This document shows, one piece after another, positions 1 to 8,715 of a stretch of DNA of 58,123 nucleotides. The number at the start of each line of letters is the position of its first letter. The stretch's first letter is position 1. This stretch comes from Deltaproteobacteria bacterium (GTDB lineage Bacteria; Desulfobacterota; Syntrophia; Syntrophales; UBA8958). The notes under the pieces were generated by a model. That model saw nothing but the letters and a program-made list of their open reading frames with translations, was not told the origin of the DNA and searched no databases. Made by a program: the position numbers and the translations under genes. The DNA lies in NCBI GenBank assembly GCA_029561465.1, contig JAKQIZ010000075.1:1-58123 (forward strand), in the 5' to 3' direction.

Positions 1-2664
1 AGGGGAAGCACCTGGTCATTTGCCCACAACGCCAGGGGGCAGGTCCTGACGGCGACGAACCCCCTGGGGGGCGTGGAGACCTTCACCTACAATGACGACG
101 GCACCCTGGCCTCGGCGAAGGACTCCGACACGGGAACCACCGGCTATGATTACGATGACCACAAACGACCGATCAAAGTGACCCATCCCGACGGCACGTT
201 TCTCCAGATCACCTACAACGCCAACGACCAGATCGTCTTTGTCACGGACGAAAACAACCACACCTCCACCTACGTTTACAACTCCAACGGCCATCTCGCG
301 GAGGCCCAGGATCACTTGTACAACGTGACCTCCTACGCCTACGACAACATGGATCGAATCAGGCAGATCACGGACAAACTGGGCAAGATCACCACCCTGA
401 CCTTCGACAACCGGGGGCGGCTGGCATCCATCACAGACCCGGACTCGTTGACAACGACTTACGGCTACGACGCCTATGGACGGCAAAACAGCGTCGCCCG
501 CGGCGATGCCGTCTGGCAGACCATCCATGACAGTGAAGGGCTGCCCTCGTTGTCCAAGACCCCCCTGGACCGCCAGACCAGCTACGAAAGCGACCGGCTG
601 GGCAATCTGACGGCCGTCACGGACCCCACCGGAAGCCGCATGGTCCTGTCCCGCAACGACATGGGCCAGGTGACGGGGATCACCGACGGTCTCAACCGCC
701 AAACCGGCTACGCCTACGATGCGGCGGGTAGCCTGGCAGGCGTCACCCTTCCGGAAGTCGGCGGGGCCGGCTACGAAAGGAATGTCCTGGGCCGGATCAG
801 CAGGATCACGGACCTGAACGGCAAGACCTGGAACCTTACCTACACCTCCATGGGACGCCTGCAAACCATGACGGATCCCCTGAACAGGACCTGGCAGTAC
901 GCCTACAACAACCGGGGGCGGTTGAACCGGGTTACCTTCCCGGACGGAACGACCAAGACCATCACCTATGACGGCGTCGGCAATATCGTCCAGGCGGCCC
1001 ATTCCGCGGGGCCTACGCTCTCCTTCGGCTACGACGACTTCCAGCGCCTCACGTCCACGGCGAGCCTGACCCTTTCCAGGGACGCAATGGGACGGGTCTT
1101 GACGACCTCCGACGGGGAGGCATCCTTCACGGCCGCCTACACGGACGGGGGGAGATTAAAGTCGCTGGAGGTCTCCGCCAATGATGACCGCTTTTCGATA
1201 ACGTACGCCTACAATGCCACCACCGGTCTCCTGGAGACCGTCTCGGACAGTCTCACCCAAACCGCCGTGACCTTCGCCTATGACGCCGACGGCAATCTGA
1301 CGGCCATCGATCGCCCCAACGGGGTGCACACCCGTTACGACCGCGATGCCGCGGGACGTCTTGTCCGCATCCGGGAAGGGTCCTTCCTGGATGCCGCTTA
1401 CACCCTGGATGCGGCAGGGCAGGTGGTCCGGGCGGACATGACCCTGCCCCCGCCGCTGGACCCCGTGTCGGCTATCGGCGACAGCACCGAATCCTTTTCT
1501 TACAACGACGCCTCCCAAACCGCCTCCGCGGGTTATGAGTACGACCTGCAGGGGAGGCTCACGGCGGCCCCGGGCCGGACCCTGACCTGGGACGGCGCAT
1601 CCCGCCTGACCGCCGTCGGCGGCGTCCAGATGGGCTACAACGGTATGGGCGACCTGATCACCCGCACCGACGGCGCCGCCACAACCCGTTTCTCCTACAG
1701 TCATTCCCTCGGGCGCCATCCCCTTGTGGCGGAGAGAAATGTCTCAGGCCCGGCCCTTGCCCGCTACTATGTCTGGACTCCCGACGGGCGCCTGCTTTAC
1801 CTGATTGACCGGACAAACGGCAGCAAGGCCTATCATTATCATTTCGACCGGACCGGTTCGACGATCGCCCTTACGGACGAAACCGGCGCCATGACGGACG
1901 CCTACGCCTACGACCCCTACGGCAGAATCCTGAGACGAGCCGGCGTCAGCACCCAGCCCTTCACCTTTGCCGGACAATGGGGCATGCGCCAGGAGGACGC
2001 CACCCTCTACCAGGCCCGGGCGCGCTACTACGATGCCGCCACGGGCCGTTTCCTCTCCAGGGAACCCCTGTGGCCCCAGACGGACGATCCCAGACTCCTC
2101 AATCCCTATGCCTACGCACGGGCCAACCCCATTATGGAGGTGGACGTAACGGGCCGGGAACCGGAGAAACCGGAAAACATCACCCCTGTCCACATGGAAC
2201 AGGGCCTGGCCCCGGACTCCTGGACAACGACCATCCACAACAGCATCGAGACGGCCATCGTCAAGAAGTCCTATTCGACCACCGACAAGGGCCGGCGGTT
2301 CGGCGTCATGGCCGGCAACAAACATAAAAAGGAGATGAACCGGGAGCGGGAGCGAAACAGGAAGATCGGCAAGAAGGCCAACGTGATCAAATTCGGCAAA
2401 CCCCTGTTCGTTAAAGTCGCCGAAGAGGGGGATCGGATCGTCGTACTCATTTTCATTCGCAACAAGAACAATCTTCTCGTGGTGAAAGACATGTTCGAAA
2501 TCGGCAAGAAGGAACTCGAGGCAGGGGAGCCCCAGGCGGATTTCTCCCTTCAGGAGAGGTTGTTCGGGAGCGATGTGAAACGGGTGGAGGGGAACAACCC
2601 CGTGGCCGACCACTTCGTGGACAAGGTGGCGGCTTCGGTCAGACGCCATGTCGATGACGAATAA
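1..2664 (+). CDS. RHS/YD-repeat protein, 5' end outside the window
   Basis: The frame is open from base 1, so the protein begins upstream; 887 residues are visible. Nearly the whole length is tandem YD repeats (recurring forms such as YDAYGR, YDAAG, YDADGNLTAI), which in this family build a large beta-cocoon shell. The conserved RHS core end is present at about residues 640-715: PYGRILRR, then ARYYDAATGRFLSREP, then NPYAYARANP. After it comes a Lys/Arg-rich, non-repetitive tip of about 170 residues (from about residue 718). In polymorphic toxins this position carries the variable effector domain, but I do not recognise this tip. The next gene follows within 20 bases and is not an obvious immunity protein. 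The GTG at 73 is only an internal codon. The family call is secure; toxin function is inference. Confidence 0.9.
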   Translation, partial: RGSTWSFAHNARGQVLTATNPLGGVETFTYNDDGTLASAKDSDTGTTGYDYDDHKRPIKVTHPDGTFLQITYNANDQIVFVTDENNHTSTYVYNSNGHLAEAQDHLYNVTSYAYDNMDRIRQITDKLGKITTLTFDNRGRLASITDPDSLTTTYGYDAYGRQNSVARGDAVWQTIHDSEGLPSLSKTPLDRQTSYESDRLGNLTAVTDPTGSRMVLSRNDMGQVTGITDGLNRQTGYAYDAAGSLAGVTLPEVGGAGYERNVLGRISRITDLNGKTWNLTYTSMGRLQTMTDPLNRTWQYAYNNRGRLNRVTFPDGTTKTITYDGVGNIVQAAHSAGPTLSFGYDDFQRLTSTASLTLSRDAMGRVLTTSDGEASFTAAYTDGGRLKSLEVSANDDRFSITYAYNATTGLLETVSDSLTQTAVTFAYDADGNLTAIDRPNGVHTRYDRDAAGRLVRIREGSFLDAAYTLDAAGQVVRADMTLPPPLDPVSAIGDSTESFSYNDASQTASAGYEYDLQGRLTAAPGRTLTWDGASRLTAVGGVQMGYNGMGDLITRTDGAATTRFSYSHSLGRHPLVAERNVSGPALARYYVWTPDGRLLYLIDRTNGSKAYHYHFDRTGSTIALTDETGAMTDAYAYDPYGRILRRAGVSTQPFTFAGQWGMRQEDATLYQARARYYDAATGRFLSREPLWPQTDDPRLLNPYAYARANPIMEVDVTGREPEKPENITPVHMEQGLAPDSWTTTIHNSIETAIVKKSYSTTDKGRRFGVMAGNKHKKEMNRERERNRKIGKKANVIKFGKPLFVKVAEEGDRIVVLIFIRNKNNLLVVKDMFEIGKKELEAGEPQADFSLQERLFGSDVKRVEGNNPVADHFVDKVAASVRRHVDDE

Positions 2665-2682
2665 GGAAGGAGGATGTCCTTT

Positions 2683-3087
2683 ATGAAAAACTCTCGAACC
2701 ATCGCCATTTTCAAGGCCATGGTTGTCTGGGCCATGGTTATCTTCTTCTCCGCGCCCGCCGCCGCCCTCACGGTGACCTACACGTACGACGGGGCGGGAC
2801 GCCTGACAAAGGCGGCCTTCGCAAGCGGTCAACGGATACTTTATTTCTATGATCAAGCGGGAAATATCCTGAAGCGCCAGTCCTTCGACAGGGGAAGCGA
2901 CCTCTACGGCGACGTGAACGGCGACGGCATCGTCAACCTGACGGATATCGTCACGGTGCTGAAGCTCCAGGCCGATATGGACCGGGAGAGGGATTACTAC
3001 AACATGAATGCCGACGTGAACGGCGACAACCGGATCGGCACCGCCGAGGCGCTTTATATTCTCCAGGGAATTGCGGAGATGAGATAG
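2683..3087 (+). CDS. Secreted small protein with one YD repeat and a dockerin-like calcium-binding pair
   Basis: This is a 134-residue protein. Residues 1-29 look like a Sec signal peptide ending in APAAA. Next come two YD-type strands (YTYDGAGRLTKA and YFYDQAGNILKR), matching the repeats of the upstream RHS protein. The C-terminal 60 residues hold two 22-residue EF-like segments, GDVNGDGIVNLTDIV and ADVNGDNRIGTAEAL, in the arrangement of a type I dockerin. The start at 2683 is preferred because AAGGAGG lies 9 bases upstream; the ATG at 2674 abuts that site. It sits directly behind the RHS gene and is probably cotranscribed. A role as partner or surface anchor of the RHS protein is inference. 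An immunity role seems unlikely because the protein is exported. Confidence 0.8.
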   Translation: MKNSRTIAIFKAMVVWAMVIFFSAPAAALTVTYTYDGAGRLTKAAFASGQRILYFYDQAGNILKRQSFDRGSDLYGDVNGDGIVNLTDIVTVLKLQADMDRERDYYNMNADVNGDNRIGTAEALYILQGIAEMR

Positions 3088-3175
3088 AACGCCGCTCGCA
3101 CATGCGCCCTAACATCGCGATTTAGAAGGGACATGGTTAAATATGCGGCTCTGTGGCGTAAGAACGGTCATCCTT

Positions 3176-4570
3176 TCAGGATCTCTGCAAACGCTCCCAC
3201 AGGTAGGTCCGAAATAGGTCGTTATCGGCCGGTAGGAGGACCGGTTCCCCGATCCGGGCATCCAACTCTCTCATACTCGGCGGCAGTTCCGGCTCAATTC
3301 CCAGCAGTTCCGTGATCTCCGCCGGAAACTTGGCCGGATGGGCCGTCTCCAGTGATACGCACAGCCCTCCATAGCGGCTTTTATCCAGGTAATCTTCCAG
3401 CCCCCGCCAGCCCACGGCGCCGTGGGGCTCCAGCAGGACACCGTAGGTCTCATAGACCCGCTTTATGGTCCGCTTTGTTTCCCCATCGGTGACGCTCACT
3501 GAATGGATGCGGCGGCGGATTTCATCCCGATCGGGATCGCGGTGGACCATGCCGTTACGGTCCACGGTCCCGCCGTAAAGATCGAAGAATCGGGCCAGAT
3601 TGCTGGGATGGCCCACGTTCATGGCATTGGAAAGGCAGGCCCGGGAAGGAGAGACCTTTTCGTAGATCCCGGTGGCGAGAAAGCGCGGAAACTCGTCGTT
3701 TTCATTGGTGGGCATCACCAGCATCCGCACCGGAAGACCCATGCGGCGGGCGTATTCACAGCCCAGGGCGTTGCCGAAATTTCCGGAAGGCACGGAAAAG
3801 ACGATTTCCTCTCCCGCCTCCACCCGGGCCAACTGGGCGTAGGCATAGACATAGTAGATCGTCTGGGGAAGGATGCGGCCGAAATTTATGGAATTGGCCG
3901 ACGTCAGATTCAGTTCCGCCAGGGAGGGATCAGCGAAGGCCTGCTTTACCATGTTCTGGCAATCGTCGAATTTCCCGGACACGGAGACCGCCTGGACGTT
4001 TTGCCCGATGGTATCGAGTTGTTTTCGCTGTCGGGAGCTGACCTCGTCCCGGGGATAGAGGATCGTCACATCTATGCCCGGCACCCCCTTGAAGGCCTCC
4101 CCCACCGCGCTTCCCGTATCTCCCGAAGTAGCCACCAGGACATTGAGGCGTTTGTCCGGCGACCGGAGCATGCTCATGAGACGGGCCATCATTCGGGCGG
4201 CAAAGTCCTTGAAAGAGGCCGTCGGCCCCTGATCGAGGCGCAGGACATAGTTTTCGCCCACTACTCGCTCCAGAGGCACGGAGAAGTTGTAGGCATCTTC
4301 CACCACCAGGCGCAATCTATCGAGTTCCACCTCTCCGGCGAGAAATTTACGGGCCACCAGCCAGGCGGCTTCCGGGTAGGGCATTCCCTTCAGGGCAGCG
4401 ACATCCGCCGGCACCAGTTCTGGAATCCTCTCCGGCATGAACAGCCCCTCGTCCGGGGCCTGCCCCATGAGGAGCGCCTCCCGGAAGCTGACCGTTTCCC
4501 GGAAGGGCTTCCCGCCGCCACCCAGGTTCAGATTTCTATTGGTGCTGTAATAACGAATCGTCATTGACAT
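3176..4570 (-). CDS. thrC: Threonine synthase
   Basis: This 464-residue PLP enzyme converts O-phosphohomoserine to threonine. The N-terminal segment has the threonine synthase pattern FREALLMGQAPDEGLFMP. The PLP lysine lies in TASFKDFAARMM at about residue 118, followed by the phosphate-binding region ATSGDTGSAVGEAF. Length and motif order match the long (E. coli/yeast-type) threonine synthases. The start is the ATG at 4570, preceded by GGAGCAGGAA. No other threonine-pathway gene is adjacent. A minus-strand intrinsic terminator-like hairpin lies about 170 bases upstream, where no other minus-strand gene is well supported, which suggests leader control (see the separate entry). The gene converges on the RHS-associated gene. 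Confidence 0.96.
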   Translation of the reverse strand: MSMTIRYYSTNRNLNLGGGGKPFRETVSFREALLMGQAPDEGLFMPERIPELVPADVAALKGMPYPEAAWLVARKFLAGEVELDRLRLVVEDAYNFSVPLERVVGENYVLRLDQGPTASFKDFAARMMARLMSMLRSPDKRLNVLVATSGDTGSAVGEAFKGVPGIDVTILYPRDEVSSRQRKQLDTIGQNVQAVSVSGKFDDCQNMVKQAFADPSLAELNLTSANSINFGRILPQTIYYVYAYAQLARVEAGEEIVFSVPSGNFGNALGCEYARRMGLPVRMLVMPTNENDEFPRFLATGIYEKVSPSRACLSNAMNVGHPSNLARFFDLYGGTVDRNGMVHRDPDRDEIRRRIHSVSVTDGETKRTIKRVYETYGVLLEPHGAVGWRGLEDYLDKSRYGGLCVSLETAHPAKFPAEITELLGIEPELPPSMRELDARIGEPVLLPADNDLFRTYLWERLQRS

Positions 4571-4668
4571 TTCCTGCTCCTGTCCCCATGGTTCTCCGGC
4601 CCGGCATCCTGGAGATCGCCTCCCCCGGCGGATGGGCGAATGGTTTACATCATGCTGATCTTAAATGA

Positions 4669-4926
4669 TTAATCCACCGGACCGGGATAGCCGTCCGCTG
4701 GTTCCCGGACGTTTTCGATTCCAGACTCCGGCGATACCGCAAAAAATACCGGAGCTATACAAAACTCCGGGAAATGTTTACCTTCCCACTCTTTCCCTGT
4801 CAAGCATCTTCTCTTCAGGCTCTTCTGGGCAAACCGCTCCTTCCAAACCGGGTAGCGCCAACCTGCATCGATAAGGGCGTCATCTTCCCGATTGACAGAA
4901 AGGGTTTTTCGGCGGATAATCGGCAC
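4669..4926 (-). CDS. Possible small ORF in the thrC-selD intergenic region (weak)
   Basis: An 85-codon open frame with a GTG start and no clear ribosome binding site. The composition is partly protein-like (a segment DAGWRYPVWKERF), but the frame runs straight through the terminator-like hairpin at 4741-4770. This argues that the region is an untranslated leader of thrC rather than a gene. It is listed so that the otherwise empty 399-base gap between thrC and selD is described. I recognise no family. Confidence 0.2.
   Translation of the reverse strand: MPIIRRKTLSVNREDDALIDAGWRYPVWKERFAQKSLKRRCLTGKEWEGKHFPEFCIAPVFFAVSPESGIENVREPADGYPGPVD
4726..4770 (-). promoter_or_regulatory. Attenuator-like leader upstream of thrC with alternative hairpins
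   Basis: On the minus strand CCGGAG (4770-4765), a 10-base loop and CTCCGG (4754-4749) form a hairpin followed by TATTTTTT, a textbook intrinsic terminator. A second CCGGAG at 4731-4726 lies just downstream and can pair with the same CTCCGG, giving a mutually exclusive antiterminator. The next well-supported gene upstream on the other side is on the plus strand (selD), so a transcript ending here would have to be a thrC leader or a short RNA. No threonine-rich leader peptide is visible, so the ligand or signal is unknown. The structure is seen in the sequence; its regulatory role is inferred. Confidence 0.5.
4892..4920 (+). promoter_or_regulatory. Sigma70-type promoter of selD
   Basis: TTGACA at 4892-4897 and GATAAT at 4915-4920 are separated by 17 bases, close to the vegetative consensus. 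The predicted transcript start near 4927 leaves a leader of about 43 bases before the selD ATG at 4970. Confidence 0.6.
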
Positions 4927-4969
4927 CGGAGATTAACGTTCGAGCATAATTGACGTTGAGGATTCAACA

Positions 4970-6025
4970 ATGACGAAAGAAAACCGCCCGCGTCTGACCC
5001 AGACCGTCCACGGCGCCGGCTGAGCCTGCAAGATAGGTCCGGGCGACCTGAGCGAAGCGCTTAAAGATCTACCCTTCATGACGGACCCCCATCTCCTGGC
5101 GGGGATGGAACACTCCGAAGACGCCGGCGTCTATAAACTCCGCGACGATCTGGCGATCATCCAGACCGTGGATTTCTTCACCCCCATCGTCGATGACCCT
5201 TACACCTTCGGCCAGATCGCCGTGACCAACGCCCTCAGCGACGTCTATGCCATGCGGGGCAATCCCCTGACGGCAATGAACATCGTCTGCTTTCCCATCA
5301 ATAAACTCGATATTTCCATTCTCCGGGACATTCTCCGGGGCGGGCTTGACAAGATGCGGGAGGCGGGCGTCCTCCTAGTCGGCGGGCATAGCGTCGAGGA
5401 CGACGAGACCAAATACGGCCTCGCCGTGACGGGAATCGCCCATCCCGATCAGATCCTCTTGAACCGGGGCGCCCGGCCGGGAGACAGGCTCGTCCTGACC
5501 AAGGCCCTCGGCACGGGAATAGTCAGCACCGCCGTCAAGGGGGGGATAGCTACGGAGAGCCTGGTCAACGAGGCCGTCCGCGCCATGACGACCCTGAACA
5601 AGTCCGGGGCGCAAGCCCTCATGGAGACGCCGGATGTCCATTCCTGCACCGACATCACCGGATTCGGTCTCCTCGGGCACGCCTGCGAGATGATCGAGGA
5701 CAGCCAGGTAGGCATGGAGATCCATGCCGGCGCCGTGCCTTTCTTCAGCGGCCTGCGGGAAATCGCCGAGCTGGGCGTGCTGCCCGCGGGGCTCCACCGC
5801 AACCGAAGGTTCCGCGAAAACCGGATCGAGATCGACCCGGGATGCCCGGAGTGGCAGGTGGACATCCTCTTCGACCCCCAAACCGCCGGGGGGCTTTTCG
5901 TCGCCGTGGCCCCCGCGGAGGCGGAGAAACTACTGGATAAACTCCACCACGTGGGCCTTGGCGAGGCCGCCATCATCGGTAGCGTCACCGGCGAAAGGAA
6001 AGGAAAGATTACCGTCCGGCCATGA
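4970..6025 (+). CDS. selD: Selenide, water dikinase (selenophosphate synthetase), selenocysteine-containing
   Basis: SelD makes selenophosphate from selenide and ATP for selenocysteine and selenouridine synthesis. The gene reads through an in-frame TGA at 5021-5023 (codon 18). The N-terminus reads MTKENRPRLTQTVHGAG, then Sec, then ACKIGPGDLSEAL, which is the family's active-site loop where Cys or Sec precedes ACK. A conventional stop-based caller would start at the ATG at 5078 and lose the first 36 residues with the catalytic site. Later motifs fit: TVDFFTPIVDDPYTFG, GGHSVEDDETKYGLAVTG, TDITGFGLLGH and DPQTAGG. A hairpin of bacterial SECIS form lies 11 bases after the TGA. Length with Sec is 351 residues, normal for SelD. 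The stop overlaps the next gene by ATGA. Confidence 0.95.
5024..5049 (+). promoter_or_regulatory. Predicted bacterial SECIS element in selD
   Basis: Directly after the in-frame UGA comes an 11-base spacer, then AGGTC (5035-5039), loop CGGGC and GACCT (5045-5049). This 5-bp apical stem with a G-containing loop at this distance matches the SelB-binding hairpins known from bacterial selenoprotein genes. Confidence 0.65.
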
Positions 6026-7095
6026 AACGCATCGAGTCGCTGCTGGTCAAAAAGGAGGAAACCCTCTTCAACGTCTTCAAGCTACGTTCAATGGCCCGGC
6101 CGGAGGATACCATGGCGGTGCTCATGTTCGGCAGCCCTGATCCGGATGCCGTCGCCTCGGCGATGGCCCTGCGGGAAATCATGCGACAGACGGTGGGGCT
6201 GAAAAAATTCGCCTTCGTCGCCACGGAAGGGGTGCTCCGCCAGCAGAACCAGGAATTCATCCGGGCCATGAAGGTGGAAATTCAGCTCCTGAGTAAGATA
6301 GAGCTCCAGGACTACCGACTCGTCGCCATCGTGGACGCCCAGCCCAACTTCTTCGGGAAGACCGGCGATCTGATCCACCCCCAAATCGTCATCGACCACC
6401 ATCCCGTTACCGCCGCCTGGCATGCCGAACTGGCGGATGTCCGCCCCCAGTACGGCGCCCTCTCCACCATCATGATGGAGTATCTCCTCGCAGCCCGGGT
6501 CCGGATACCCAAGCTGCTCTACACCGCCCTGCTGTATGGCATCAAGAGCGACACCAACAATTTCGAGCGGGATTCAATCCTCGAGGACATCGGGGCTTAT
6601 TACCTGACCTCGGTTCGGGCCAACCGGGAGCTCATCCGTCGCATCGAACTGAACCAGATTCCCGAGCGCTACCTGAAGTCTTTCGAACATGCCTATTTCC
6701 ACCGTCGCCGCTACCGCGACCGGATCACCAGTTTCCTGGGCAAGGTGGACAGCCCCGATGTATGCGTCCAGGTAGCCGATTTCTATCTGCGCATCGTCGA
6801 TGTTTACTACGTGGTTATCGCCGGGATCATCAAAGACCGGCTGATCATCGTCTTTCGGGGCGACGGTTACCGTCAGGACTGCGGCTACATCGCGGCGGCG
6901 GCCTTCGGGAAATACGGCGGCGGCGGCGGACACAAGAGCGCGGCCCGGGTGGAAATCCCCCTGGAAACACTCAAAGAGGTCCTCCCAGGGGATTGGACCC
7001 AGGAAGCGGTGGAACAGTTTCTCGTCCAGCGCCTCCGTCAGAAACGCCCGGCAAAGACGAAGAAACGCCCGGCAAACGACGCCAGGGAATCCTGA
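6022..7095 (+). CDS. DHH-family phosphoesterase (nanoRNase/pAp phosphatase-like)
   Basis: This 357-residue protein has the two-domain DHH/DHHA1 layout. Motif I is GSPDPDAVASAMAL (residues 38-51), motif II VDAQPNFFG, and motif III VIDHHP around residue 117, the manganese-binding set. The C-terminal DHHA1 domain ends in KYGGGGGHKSAARVEI. Family members hydrolyse short RNA or DNA oligonucleotides or 3'-phosphoadenosine phosphates; the exact substrate cannot be read from sequence. The start ATG overlaps the selD stop (ATGA), so the two are translationally coupled. Confidence 0.88.
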   Translation: MKRIESLLVKKEETLFNVFKLRSMARPEDTMAVLMFGSPDPDAVASAMALREIMRQTVGLKKFAFVATEGVLRQQNQEFIRAMKVEIQLLSKIELQDYRLVAIVDAQPNFFGKTGDLIHPQIVIDHHPVTAAWHAELADVRPQYGALSTIMMEYLLAARVRIPKLLYTALLYGIKSDTNNFERDSILEDIGAYYLTSVRANRELIRRIELNQIPERYLKSFEHAYFHRRRYRDRITSFLGKVDSPDVCVQVADFYLRIVDVYYVVIAGIIKDRLIIVFRGDGYRQDCGYIAAAAFGKYGGGGGHKSAARVEIPLETLKEVLPGDWTQEAVEQFLVQRLRQKRPAKTKKRPANDARES

Positions 7096-7166
7096 CTCCC
7101 TTTCTCCAGCTTATATCCATACATTCCCACCGAACGGTAGAGCCATTCCCGCCGGGAGCAATAAAG

Positions 7167-8322
7167 TCAGCTCAGGTGGGATGCGACGGGCAGCGGCATC
7201 TTGATCTTTTGGGTGAAGTAGAGCGAAACCACCGTAAGACCGGCTCCGATTAGAAAGGGCAGCCGCCAGTTCAATAGCCACAGGCTGCCGCCGATCAGGG
7301 GGATGATGATGGCGGAGATGTGGTTGATCGTGAATCCCATGGCGGTGCTCTGGGAAAGGTCGCTGGTGTCCGCCGTTTTCTGGAGATACGTGTTCAAACC
7401 GATGGAAAAGTTGAAAAAGACACTGTCCAGGACGTAGAGGATTACCGCCACCCAGGAATTCTCGATAAACGCATAACCCAGAAACAGGATGAAGAGACTG
7501 GCGCTTTCCAGGGATAGGACCACCCGCTCGCCATAGACGTTGATCGCCCGGGAGATATATCTATTGGTGAGAAAGGTCAGGGCATAGTTCAGGACATAAA
7601 TGCCGGCGATGGTGCTGACAGCAAGACGGTATTTTTCCACCAGAAGAAAGACGGCGAAGACGATGAATATCTGCCGGCGGGCGCCGCTCAGAAAGTTCAG
7701 GGTATAGTACAACCAGTATTTCCGACGCAGGACGAGTTTGTTTTGGCGGTGCAGTCCCTCCTCTTCCGCCGGATTTTTCGTCAGCATATAGATACCCGCC
7801 AGGCCCACAAAGATCCCCAGCAGGAGGAAATTGCCGCGGTAGGGAATGAAAAAAGGAAAGCATCCAGACCACCACCCCGACGGTGATATTGGCCAGGGCG
7901 CCGTATCCCCGCAGGCGGGCAAAGACGATGGGCGCGTCATGCCGGTCGAAATACTGCACCGTCAGGGACTTGTTCGTGGTCTCGAAATAGTGAAAACCGA
8001 TGGACATAACTATGGTGGTCATGAGCAGGCCCGGAAAGGTGGTGAAAAAGCCGGTGGCACCGATACCGATCCCCAGCAGCACCACGGACCACGCCGACAG
8101 GCGGTGTTCCCGCATGATCAGCAGCATGTACATCACCAGAAAGGTCAGGAAGCCCGGAATCTCACGTACCGCCTGGGCCACCCCGATCTGAAAACCGTTT
8201 ACGCCCACTATCTCTTTGGCAAAATTGGTGAACAAGGCCATCCATCCCTGCAATCCGGCACTGGCACAGATAACGAGCACCATGAGATAGGAATACATCG
8301 GTTTGTTCTTGAAGTTCTCCAT
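7167..8322 (-). pseudogene. MFS transporter interrupted by one frameshift
   Basis: Two overlapping frames together encode one major-facilitator-type protein of about 385 residues with roughly 12 hydrophobic helices. The N-terminal part starts at 8322 (MENFKNKPMYSYL) and stays in frame to about 7855; the C-terminal part continues in another frame to 7167. The break coincides with a run of six A at 7849-7854 (T6 on the coding strand). Removing one T restores the continuous reading VVWMLSFFIPYRGNFLLLG. Both halves are otherwise intact. It is therefore either a very recent inactivation, a homopolymer sequencing error, or slippage-dependent expression. The substrate is unknown. It is the last gene of the run FmdB-like / HExxH protein. 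Confidence 0.8.
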
Positions 8323-8407
8323 GACGAAAATGAAAAACCGGAGACAGCCTCAGGGGGCACATCTCCGGTTATGTATTCGTGATTATAATTTTTTGTCGCG
8401 ATGCCGG

Positions 8408-8692
8408 TTATTCGGAAGTCTTGGCGTCGCCGGATGTATCGGATTTTACCTCTTCCGTCACGGCCGCAGCCGCCGACTGCTCCTCTTGTTTCGATTCACT
8501 GTGCGGCGCCTTTACCCCACCGTAATCGGTCACGTACCAGCCGCTTCCCTTTAGATGAAACGAAGAAAGGGACATCAGCTTCGTCACAGGGCCCTTACAG
8601 AACCGGCAGGATTTGATCGCCGGATCGGTAATCCGCTGAAACATTTCAAAGTCCTTTCCGCATTTCTTGCATTTGTACTCATAAATTGGCAT
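8408..8692 (-). CDS. FmdB-family zinc ribbon protein
   Basis: A 94-residue protein beginning MPIYEYKCKKCGKDFE. Two CxxC pairs (CKKC, and CRFC about 25 residues later) form the zinc ribbon of the FmdB regulatory family. A GSGWYVTDYGG stretch follows, then an acidic, Ala/Ser-rich tail. The start at 8692 is chosen because GGGAGG lies 7 bases upstream and family members begin at MPIYEY; the longer frame to 8758 adds non-homologous residues. The molecular role of FmdB proteins is not established beyond the fmd operon of Methylophilus. Confidence 0.88.
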   Translation of the reverse strand: MPIYEYKCKKCGKDFEMFQRITDPAIKSCRFCKGPVTKLMSLSSFHLKGSGWYVTDYGGVKAPHSESKQEEQSAAAAVTEEVKSDTSGDAKTSE

Positions 8693-8715
8693 AAAACACC
8701 CTCCCAATTTTGATT

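Noticed and set aside
1..2664. YD-repeat region as a DNA tandem repeat or CRISPR
   Set aside because: The repetition is at protein level (YD motif) with diverged DNA; there are no identical repeats with unique spacers.
3503..4567. 354-codon plus-strand open frame
   Set aside because: Antisense of threonine synthase; His/Gly-rich shadow translation without family features.
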